From the NCBI RefSeq assembly GCF_019175385.1, contig NC_083344.1, positions 64,046,782-64,110,781 on the forward strand: a stretch of 64,000 bases of DNA, read 5' to 3'. This DNA comes from Lycium barbarum. Taxonomy: Eukaryota > Streptophyta > Magnoliopsida > Solanales > Solanaceae. The number at the start of each line of letters is the position of its first letter. The first letter of the stretch is position 1. A program made the position numbers and the translations under genes. This document shows, piece after piece, positions 35,512-45,012 of the stretch. The notes beneath the pieces are model-generated. The model ran no database searches and had not been told where the DNA came from. It saw only the letters and a program-made list of their open reading frames with translations.

Positions 35512-36844
35512 TGTTATATCCCGCATTTTGTGCATTCAGATAATTTAAGAAGATTGCGGGGAGTTAAGTGCAAGCCTATATTTTTTATCTCGTTCGGCAT
35601 ATAAGTTGTTCACAAAAATTTTGATGTGGAAATATTAAGAAAGGGTAGGGGTAAAAATGGAAATTCGCAAGATGACTCATGGAAATATGGATGGAAGGCT
35701 AAGGGCAAATTCGAAATTTGGAAAATTATATTTCATAAATTACAAGACTAGATACAAAAAACAAAAAAAAAAAAAGTGGGCTTAATGAATGGCCAAGGTG
35801 GCCGGCCAAGATACATGGGCCAAGGCCCATATGATAAAGTGCGCTAGTCCCTTCTTTTTCTAAGGCTTGATCCCTATGACATGACTTCCCTTATTTTTCC
35901 ATGACCTTCTTACATTCCGGAAACTATGAGTCTATGTTTATAAAGAGATTTTCATGAGATAAAGATAAGAGATATGTTACGAATATGATAATGATGATGA
36001 TGAGTCTAAGTCTAGAGATGCCAAAGCTTATGATATGACATTTGTATGAAGTTAATGATTCATCGATGTTATTTATTATTGCTAGACTCACCTCAAAATG
36101 CTGGTCCCTTCAAGGTGTGGCATGATGATCATGGTTACTCCATAATGGAATCGGGGGTTCTCGACCTTACATCCCCCCGATAGAGTTACAGTTTGGCTTT
36201 GAGTTCTTATGCATGCTTTATGATAAGTGTATGATGATGATATTACACCGTGCCTATATGGCCGGCCAGACACCGCTAAGGCGGGCGACATATACATCAT
36301 GTCTAGAGGGCATGGGCAGACACCACTAGTGGGCGGCATGAGATGGTTACCCCGGATGCGGGCTAAGGATGATCACACCGCACCGCTATGGCCGGGCAGC
36401 TTATATATACGTACTTGATATGATGTTGTTTATGATGTAAGTTAGCATACATTATTCCATCTTAAGTGACATTCAGCTACATGTTGTTTCATTACTCGAT
36501 GTTTCCTTACCTTTTTGATATGTTATTATTGTCCATGCCTTACATACTCAGTACAATGTTCGTACTGACGTCCTTTTTTTTGGATGTTGTGTTTATGCCC
36601 ACAGGTAGACAGGCAGGTGGCCTAGATTCTTAGGAGCTACTAAGCAGATTTACAGAAGCACCCCACTCTTTTGGAGGTGCCATTTTGAGATATTATTTTG
36701 TGTATATATTGGGCACGACGGGGTCCGGTCCCGTCCTTATATCTTAGTACTCTAGTAGAGGCTCGTAGATGCGTATGTCTGGGTGGTAGATGTCCCATGA
36801 TGACTACATTGTACATTTGTATATCATTCTTGCAGCCGTGAGGG

Positions 36845-36887
<43 letters not shown>

Positions 36888-37000
36888 GTGTTGCCTTCAA
36901 GATTATATGTGTCCAGGATGAGTATGATGACTAGCATAATGAGTGGTGCTCGGTAGTCAGCTCCGGCTACCCGTTATGGCCCTCTAGTCGGATCGTGACA
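35512..37000 (+). repeat. Chimeric LTR, plus orientation
   Basis: The first ~330 bp (TGTTATATCCCGCATT...) resemble the start of A/B-type LTRs. From about 35845 to the end (CGGATCGTGACA) it matches the right half of the D LTR (31092-32281). It has the hairpins CGTCC/GGATG (36569-36586) and GACGGG/CCCGTC (36717-36735). Flanks GGAAC and TCTTA do not match, so there is no target duplication. Confidence 0.75.
36847..36884. repeat. (TA)n microsatellite
   Basis: About 19 TA units in the LTR. Confidence 0.95.
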
Positions 37001-37621
37001 TCTTATTGAGATACAAAAATTGAATAACTATTCTTCCATTGGATTCACATGATTTTCAGAACTGATTTCTTTATGTATTATTGTACTCTATTTTCTTATT
37101 ACTTATTATCTCTGAGACACTCACTGAGTACGAAGTACTTAGGCATACCATTGTTATTTTTTATGGTATGTTAGGTAATGGAGAAGAGCAAGTTCTTGAT
37201 TCTCCGGACATATAAGAAGGACTTGCTGTAGCTGCTGATTTGGTGAGCCCACACGTTCATTCGTAAGACACCCTATTTATTTGTTTATTCATTATATTAG
37301 TTTTTCGGGCTGCGCCTCGATGAGTCAAACTATTATTGATTTATCTTAGAAGCTCCATAGTATACATTCTTGTGGGTAGTTGTTGAGTCATTGATTAACT
37401 CTCGGGCACGTTATTACGTTTGACTAAGTATTTGATTAATAAAGACTTCCACTGATTTAATTCATATATTCATGATTTGTTTATATTTATTTTATAAACT
37501 GTTGGAGGTGAATAATGAACTTGGCGGGTTCAAGTATTGTTATTGCATCTTTTAGGTTCTTCCGATATTGTTCATGACGTCGGATGCTGGTCACGTCTAG
37601 GGTGGGTTTTGGGGCATGATA
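37001..37621 (+). repeat. 5' LTR remnant of element E
   Basis: Matches 59268-59886 with scattered differences. Ends GGGGCATGATA before the primer site. Confidence 0.85.
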
Positions 37622-37625
37622 AGAT

Positions 37626-37635
37626 TGGTATCAGA
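37626..37635 (+). promoter_or_regulatory. Primer binding site of element E
   Basis: TGGTATCAGA, initiator-Met type, four bases after the LTR. Confidence 0.85.
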
Positions 37636-37848
37636 CCCTAGGTTTAAATACGTCCTAGGATTGTTGTTGGTGTCTGTAGAGCTGTGTCTAGTGGAGTTTT
37701 CCTTGTGCAGCCTAATCACCTGCATGACAGAGAAACTCCCACGACATTCATAGGTGTTTCCTATTCTTCTTGACTCTAGATAGTGTTGTAGAGCTTGAAG
37801 TCCTTTTAGGATCGTTCTAATTCGCTCGTTAATTCGTGCCTTGCAAAA

Positions 37849-39014
37849 ATGGCTCTGACGCGATCCAAAAACGGTAACCGAGCACAACCCGCGTGAGCTA
37901 ACCGAAATCTTGGGGGCGCGATTGTTGGTAATAGAAATGATGCTGGAAGCCAAGCACCACCTCCAGCACCGCCTGCTCCGGCTATTCCTATTGCGGATGT
38001 GCCTGAGATTGGTACCATGCAAAATGCTATTCAAATGTTGACTGCTTTGGTTGCGACTCAGCAGCAACGTGGAGGTGTGGGACCTTATGGTGGAGGCAGA
38101 CTTAAGCAATTCCTAGACTTAAAGTCACCATAGTTCTTTGGGTCACGAGAGGTGGATGACCCACAATACCTTTTAGATGAGACCTTCAAGGCATTGAGGG
38201 CAATGGATGCCCATGATTCTGAAGCTGTGATCTTATCAGTTGAAGGATGTTGCTCAAGCATGGTTTGGGATATGGGAATCTGAGAGGGGTGATACTGCTT
38301 TAGCTTTGACGTGGGCTAAATTTGAAGAGGCGTTCATGGAAAGGTTCTTGTCCGATGAAGAAAGATTTGCTATGGCTACGAAGTTTGATAAGCTGGAACA
38401 GGGTAATAAGTCGGTTCGTGAGTATAGTTTGGAGTTCACCCGTTTGTCAAAGTATGCTTTATACATGATTCCGAATAGAAAGGATAAGTTGACTCATTTT
38501 GTGAAAGGCTTGGTAGCACGTATCAAGTTTGCATGTGCTGCTGTTGCTATGTCTCCTACTTGTACCTTCTCATCTTTGGTTGGGTTTGCTGAACAATAAG
38601 AGAGTTGCAAAAATGAGTAGTGGGTGGATCCAGATCAGAATAAGAAGGCCTGTTTAGCGGGTGGTTTCAGTGGTAATAATTATAAGGGAGGCTAGAGTAA
38701 AGGGTATTCGGCACCTACTCAGTCCTGGTAGGCCAGGTGAAAAGAATAATAACCAAACTAGTTAATCCCAGGGTAGTAGTCTATCTGCTGTGTCGGAAGA
38801 TCGTATCTGTCATCACTGTGGTATTAGGGGGCATCTTAAGAGGGAGTGCAGAAAATGGCTATGCGAGGTGGCTTCTATGTCTAACCAAAGGAATGATTCG
38901 CCTGTTCCTGCATCTACTAGAAATCCGCCTGCTGGTAATGCTAACAATAATAATCAGAATGCTCGTAATAATGGCAAAGAAAAAGAAGTTGCTAGCATTT
39001 CTAGTGGAGGGATA
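37849..39014 (+). pseudogene. Gag of element E
   Basis: Starts MALTRSKNG at 37849. Stops at 37894 (TGA, CGA expected) and 38131 (TAG, CAG expected) and a frameshift near 38238 break the N-terminal half. From 38240 a 119-residue frame is open and holds the capsid domain (KDVAQAWF, FMERFLSDEER, KFDKLEQGNKSVREY). A zinc knuckle CHHCGIRGHLKREC (CX2CX4HX4C) lies at about 38811-38852. The protein would form the particle and bind RNA. Element C is inserted just downstream, before protease. Confidence 0.85.
39010..39014. repeat. Target site duplication of composite C, left (GGATA)
   Basis: GGATA directly before the first LTR is repeated exactly at 54228-54232. Confidence 0.95.
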
Positions 39015-42000
39015 TGTTACATCCGACATTTTTGTGTATTCGAAAAATTCAAGGTAAATTGACTTGTAATGGATAAGGCCACAATTGGACATTTCTTGGT
39101 ATGAATGTGTAGGGTATAAAAACAATGGTGTGGAATTACGAAAGGTGGCCAAGGGCAAAAATTGGAATTTTGGAAACTTGCCCCATGAATTACAATATGT
39201 AACCACCAATTTGGGCTCAATAAAAATTAATGAAACAAGGCCCAACAAGGGGAGGCCCAACCGGCCAAAGGGTCCAAGCCCCTTAAGTGATTAATTTCCA
39301 TGTGGAATTGTAAGTATACTTATCCTAAGAAGGTTCAAGAAGCAAAGCAAAAACCAAAGGGAAAAAAAAAAGAGGCGTTTCGGGTTTAGGAGGAAAAGAA
39401 GAGAGAAAAGAAAGAAAAATTTTGGGAGCCAAATCTTTGCTCTAAAAATCCAAGTTTTGTGAGATTTGTACTAAGCTCAAGGTTCTCTTCAAGTTGGTAT
39501 AAATATTGTGGCAAGAAAACACTTTCATCCTCCAAGTGAAGGGCTTGAAGAAAGGTGAGAATTTCATGCTTTTGTTGTGTTATAAATGGTATATGTATGT
39601 TGTAGTATGTGTGAATGAATGAAAAACATTGAAATTTTGTGTGTTGGAACTAGGGGTGTGTTGGCCGAATATGTACATGAAATTGCATGATTTTAATGGC
39701 TTGAATTCTTGTTGTAATCTAGTTGTAATATGATGGGAATTATATTAGAAAGGAAAGTGGAATGAATTAGTGAAAAATTGGGAGTGTGGGAGGTGGCCGT
39801 GTGGTGCTAGGTTTGATATGAAATATGAATTTGATTTTTGGTTGTGTGCTAATTGAGTTAAGGTGAATTGAATCTTGTTAGCATGTTAATTGTGTTGTTA
39901 TGGAAGATTGGTTATTAAGTTGTTGAAGGAAATTATTGAACTTTGTTATGATTTGTGTATAAGTGAAAATGAAAGTGTTAAGAGGCAAATTATGCTTATG
40001 ACAATGAACTTGGAATATAAAAATGTGTTGATGAGTTTGCATGTTGAAAGTTAGGAAGGGATTGGAAAAGTAGTGACTTGATGGAAAGTTGAATGTTTGT
40101 GAATTTTATGAATATCTTGTGAATATTATGTGAACATGTTATGGATTCCTCCGATGTGTGTCGTAATGATTTTGATGGATAATGGATATGAAAATAATAA
40201 GTTTTGGTTGGAAATGTAAGCTTGAAACGAAAGATGATTCGTCGTGTCGAAGGGTGGCTAATAATGCCATAGCGTATGATTTAGTGGTTATTGATGTTTG
40301 TTGTTGTTTGGATGTCTCCTCTGGGTTGTTGTGTTGCTAAATTGAGCCGAGCTAAGTCTCGGGGATGTCGTATATACAGAGGAAATGCTGCCGAAATTTC
40401 GGTAGGCAATTATGTGTAAAGTTAGAATATTGAAAGAATGGAACTAACCAAATGGTAAACTTGACCATTTCCAGATTTTGGGCGAAATTTGGATTGACGC
40501 CAAGAGAGCATAAGGCCCCATCGAGGTATGTGAAGCACTTCTCTACGTTCCTAGGCATGTTCTGGATGTGGTAGGCTCGACCGCGAGCCTTAAGTCCGAC
40601 TCCGTTCCCCGGAATTCGAGACGGAAAACCGCTCCAATTCCTTCAATTCAATTGAACCTATTTTCTTACAAATTGTCCTTAAAGTGAGATTTTGCACAAA
40701 AATTTCCCCAAACGGAGTCGGAACACTTCCGAATGAGTATGGGTGACCTCATAAGGTCAATTATCAATAATTTACGTATGTAGTCTCGGGTGGGTCCGAG
40801 GTGGGCCCACAAGGCCCGATACTCCCGGTACGATTTTAAAATACATCTGTTTTGGTCCGATGTTCTCCAAAAACTTCTGAACTATTGTTTTATGTATATT
40901 ATGGCTATTTTTGTGTAATTTATACAATATGATTTCTGAACAGTTGAGAATCCCATTCTGATAATAATCTGTCGTGCCTTCCCAACTAGGATATAGGCGC
41001 GTACTATGCATACTATCTGGATATTCTGATTTTGGCTCGCCGTTTGGCACCCTTCAATTTGATCGAGTCTGTATGTTGAGTCTGTAGGTAGGTGGTTTCT
41101 CATTTATCGATTCGTGTCTGTCTCAATGCATTCTTTCACTGCGACCCGGGCCAGGTTCTGTTATCGTGCATAATTCTCTGCATTGTTCACCGCGTCCCTC
41201 GGCGTACGGGTCGGGATCTGTATGTCTGTATGATCTGTGTATGGGGATGGCGGCCAGGATGGCATATGATCTGATTTGATTCTGTCTGTCCACCGCGTCC
41301 CGTACTAAGAGGGCCGGGTTCTGTTACCGCGCCCCCAGACAGGGCCGGGATCTGTATGAATATATGCGTGTGCCATCTGTATTTATAAAGCACACGCCTT
41401 TGTATGATTTTGTATGACTCTGTGCTACTCTGCATGCATAATTCTGTCCGTCATACTACTGTCTGTCCGTCTGTGTTACAACTATTTCTGTATGTCCGTA
41501 TGGCTTCTGCTTCTGTATGTCCGTATGGATTCAGATTCTGCTCGTCTGTCCGTATTATGATTCCGTTTGTCTGTCCGAACTATAATCCTGTTCATTTGTG
41601 TGTAACACGATTCTGTATGTCTGTCTGGATCATAACTCTGTCCGTTAGTTTGACTTATGATTCTGCCCGTTATATTTTTGTGACTATGTTTATATCTGTT
41701 ACGTTTCTGCTTTACATACTCGGTACATTTTCCGTACTGACCCCCGTTCTTCGGGGGCTGCGCTACATGCCCGCAGGTACAGACGCGCCAGGTGACACGC
41801 CGCCAGTGTAGGTTCTGACTCTGCCATTCGAAGAGCTCCTTTGACTCGGAGCATATCTTTTGGTATATATTTTCTGTCTTCTGTGTACTCCGTATGTATG
41901 TATATTCTGGGTACGGCGGGGCCCTGTCCCGTCATATGATCCTGTATGTCTGTAGAGGCCTGTAGATGGATATGTGGGTTACGGGTTTCGTCTGTATGTT

Positions 42001-42213
42001 AGCCTTATCGGCTTATCTGTAAATGTCTGTATGTTCAGGTATATGTATATATATATGTAAGTTACGCGCGTGCCGTAATTGTATCGGCCTACTTCTGTAC
42101 TTCTGTTTTGGAAAAAAAAAAAAAAACTCTGTATGGTTCGAGTTCGATCAGGTAGGTACGTATGGGTGCCCAGTTAGGGTACCAGTCGCGGCCACGGGGT
42201 TTGGGTCGTGACA
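39015..42213 (+). repeat. LTR C1
   Basis: Starts TGTTACATCCGACATT, ends GGGTTTGGGTCGTGACA. 3199 bp. Lacks 12 bp near 41684 that C2 and C3 have, and has a longer poly-A (42113-42126). Contains the palindrome 40388-40405, hairpins 41741-41757 and 41915-41933, and a stretch rich in CTGTATGTCCGTATG words (41400-41700). Confidence 0.93.
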
Positions 42214-42217
42214 AAAG

Positions 42218-42229
42218 TGGTATCAGAGC
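42218..42229 (+). promoter_or_regulatory. Primer binding site, first unit of C
   Basis: TGGTATCAGAGC, initiator-Met type, four bases after LTR C1. Confidence 0.92.
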
Positions 42230-42270
42230 GGTTAGTCCTCGGTATGTCTACAGGCCGTGTCTAGTAGAGT

Positions 42271-42310
42271 CTTGGTTATCGATGTGTTGTGCACCACATC
42301 TATAAACAGG
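42271..42310 (+). promoter_or_regulatory. Leader hairpin, first unit of C
   Basis: CTTGGTTAT faces ATAAACAGG with one mismatch. The surrounding leader is nearly the same as in B. Confidence 0.55.
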
Positions 42311-42498
42311 AAGCTACAGGGCATTTAGGATGTTACCCTTCTTTGAATTCTTAGATCGTGCGTTAAAGCTGTATGATTAGGACGATTCTCCCTTACGAAT
42401 TGCGGTATCTACAGCGGGGCTCCAAAGGAGCAGAAGTGTCGGTATTCGGGAAAATGTTTCTGACCCTCTCCTTGCAGGTAGTTGTAGGTTGGTGACGA

Positions 42499-43080
42499 AT
42501 GAAGAGGACGGCTTCCGACGATGAGGATGGGGGTGCCAAGAAGGCCCCCAGGTTGTCACCAGGGCCGAGTAGGCAGGGCCCCAGTTACTCGATCGAGACG
42601 GATCCTTCGGAGGATTCCCCGGAGGATAGCTACGATACGGATCCGTCGGAGGACCCATCTACGACTCCTCCAGAGACCCCGAACCCTGGAGCAGAGGATC
42701 CCGTGGAGGATGGCTACGATACAGATATCTCGGAGGATTTGGCGATGACCCCTCCGGAGCTTCTTACCTCCGAGGAGGAGGATAGTCATGAGGCAGGCCC
42801 GTCGGAGCATTCTTCTGGGATGACGCAGGAGGAGATTTTCAAGTATGCACCAGCTCTTATTATTAGGGAGAACCTTGATAGCCCGGCCACCTCGGAGAGT
42901 GCTATGGATTTCTCCTGTTCTTGGCCTGGGTCACCAGTGGGCCAGGATTTGTTTGATCGTCCATACCCCTCCGATTCAGATGCGGGTGATAATGGAAACC
43001 GGGTAGGTAGGGAGCAGACAGGCGTGGATGATAGTGGGCATACCTCTCACGGCAGCTCCCCAGGTCAGACTCGATATTGA
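42499..43080 (+). CDS. Unknown acidic Ser/Pro-rich protein of element C
   Basis: 193 residues starting MKRTASDDEDGG, 285 bp after LTR C1, in the position gag holds in coding relatives. A basic patch (AKKAPR) that could act as a nuclear localisation signal is followed by strongly acidic sequence. A degenerate internal repeat occurs: DSYDTDPSEDPSTTPPE and DGYDTDISEDLAMTPPE. No zinc knuckle, capsid motif, signal peptide or membrane segment is seen. Low-complexity composition suggests a disordered protein. I do not recognise the family. It may be a gag N-terminus worn down to a stub, or a gene kept by this element alone. The second unit has a stop in the middle of the frame. Confidence 0.55.
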   Translation: MKRTASDDEDGGAKKAPRLSPGPSRQGPSYSIETDPSEDSPEDSYDTDPSEDPSTTPPETPNPGAEDPVEDGYDTDISEDLAMTPPELLTSEEEDSHEAGPSEHSSGMTQEEIFKYAPALIIRENLDSPATSESAMDFSCSWPGSPVGQDLFDRPYPSDSDAGDNGNRVGREQTGVDDSGHTSHGSSPGQTRY

Positions 43081-43818
43081 TTATTTATAAGTGTATGAGT
43101 TTTTAGAACTTCCTATGTGTGTATGATATTTGTAAGACGTTGTTCTATGAAGACGACGGAAATTTAAAGGAATTAGAGACCTAGTGACCCCAAGGCAAGG
43201 GCGACGGAGATGTCCCCACCGTCAGTGTGAGTCTAGAAATCCTGGATGAAGGTAAACAGGAAGGTGCCTTCGATGCTGTTTGAGTTGGGCGCGTGTGGTA
43301 AGTGTCGACGACATTATAATTCTCATTTGAAGTTATCAGCCCCGTGTGGCTGCGATACGATATGATATGATATGTATGTATGTGTATATGAGTTGGCCCT
43401 GTGAGGCATGATTGGTATTTCTGGTGTATAGGTTTTGGATAGTAAGAAATGCAGAGGAAACTCTGCCCAAATATTTCCAGGAATATGGAGGTTAACATGT
43501 AGATTAAGTACAAAAAGGTCCCGCGATACTTGTCAGACTTTAGTTCCTTCTGTCGGTGGCCGAAGAACACCTTGCGGTGACATTTTATCAGATTCCACCG
43601 ATTATTTGGAGGCGGAATTCGTGTGACGAAGACTTAAATCCGTGGGTTATCTGTAATCATATGTATATGTGTATGAAAGTGAATGTTTAAGATTCAGAAA
43701 GGCGACATGGTAGTGGTACGACTTAGCCGGGGGTGGGACCCGCTACAAAAATTTTCCAAAAATTTGCGAAGACCCCGATTTGCTCTAAAATTACGTGACA
43801 AAGGTCGTGAGGGGCAAT

Positions 43819-43921
43819 CGACGAAATTATATTAGCCCTAACGTGTCGAAATGCATGAAAGTTTCGGAGTTAAGCGTGCTCAGGCCATAGCAATTCTGGG
43901 ATGGGTGACCCCCTGGGAAGT
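43819..43921 (+). pseudogene. 5S rRNA-derived segment, first unit of C
   Basis: 103 bases align without gaps to a plant 5S rRNA gene as remembered. The 3' half is strikingly preserved: GAGTTAAGCGTGCT (box A) and GGGATGGGTGACCCCCTGGG (box C). The 5' half and the stretch between the boxes are more diverged. A TTTT run lies at 43931-43934, ten bases downstream, as for a minimal polymerase III terminator. The flank upstream (from about 43740) resembles that in element A. Sense orientation. Confidence 0.85.
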
Positions 43922-44289
43922 AATGCAAAGTTTTGCTCAAGTGTAGGTATGACCGATATAAATGAAAACTTGGGGTAATCTAAAGGAAAAGAGAATGTAT
44001 GGAGTAATTAGCGCCTTTACAGATACCACACAGACCGACGCGGGTTAAATGGGCAAAAAGGAAAGGTGCGATACCACTCGGAAAACTTAGCGAATCTGGA
44101 TAACAGTCAGCGACGACCCGAATGTTGTCAGGGGATAGAAAAAGCCCAATTACATCATAAGTTAGTCTGGTATGGCGATGGTTGTAAAAGGAAAGAGAGT
44201 ATGGATAGTAGGGAAGGAGAGAGATAAGTAGAGCGAGTAAGCAGAAACTTTGAAAAAGTCGATAAGCGACACCCAAGACGATTTGTATG

Positions 44290-44690
44290 ATTGATTCTGA
44301 ATACGTTCCTGTCTGACATGTCTCTGTACGATTAAACCTGATTACGAATCTGTCTGACACACCTCTGTATGTCTGACTCTGGATATAAATCCGTCTGGTG
44401 TGCCTCCGTACGTCTAATTTTGGTCACGCATCTGTCTGATACATCTCCGCATGTCTGATTCTAAGTGTGACTCTGTATGATACATTTCTGTAAGCCTGAT
44501 TCCGATTTCGAAGTCCGTCCGATACCTTTTTATACATCTGACTCTGATCTCAGATCTGTCTGACATACTTCCGTATCTCTTCTTTTGATTATGAATCTAT
44601 CCGCCATAGTTTGGCATGTCTGCTTCCGATTACGAATCCGTCCGATATGCTTCTACGCGTCCGGTTCCAGTCCTGAATCTGTTGGTAAGA
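44290..44690 (+). repeat. Degenerate 43-44 bp minisatellite, about nine units
   Basis: Units share the pattern GATTACGAATCTGTCTGACA followed by a CTCCGTATGTCT-like stretch. They vary strongly, so the array is older than the insertion itself. Confidence 0.75.
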
Positions 44691-44976
44691 AGTGTCTGGT
44701 ATGAAGTGGGATTATATTGGTGTGGTAGAAATCTCCGGAGTGTAACAAGAAATGATACGGACTAGGACGTCTGGAAAGCGTTCGTCAGTTACAAGAATAT
44801 AGCTTATGGTTCGACGATTGCGTGGGGTACGAGAAGATATATTATGAAGGTATTTAAATCAGTGATGTGAAAAATTACCCCATAATGTTGGCAGAGAAGC
44901 CATGTCGGAAAGTCGGTAAAGGACGATTGTAAAGAGAACCCTCCCGAAGTAGTATGACGCCCCATAAGGTAAATTT

Positions 44977-45012
44977 AACATTCGAGGACGAATGTTCTAA
45001 AGGGGGGGAGAA
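44977..45012 (+). promoter_or_regulatory. Inverted repeat and polypurine tract, first unit of C
   Basis: AACATTCG-AGGA-CGAATGTT, then AAAGGGGGGGAGAA up to LTR C2. Confidence 0.85.

Noticed and set aside
39010..39014. Two independent insertions of C side by side
   Set aside because: The GGATA duplication occurs only at the outer ends and the middle LTR is shared, so one composite is simpler.
41404..41811. Plus-strand frame of 135-139 residues present in all three C LTRs
   Set aside because: Cys/Ser/Val-rich translation of a CTGTATGTCCG microrepeat. Low complexity, LTR location.
43980..44360. Minus-strand 126-residue hydrophobic frame in the C internal domain
   Set aside because: Antisense to the region after the 5S segment and running into the minisatellite. 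No motif, no start context.
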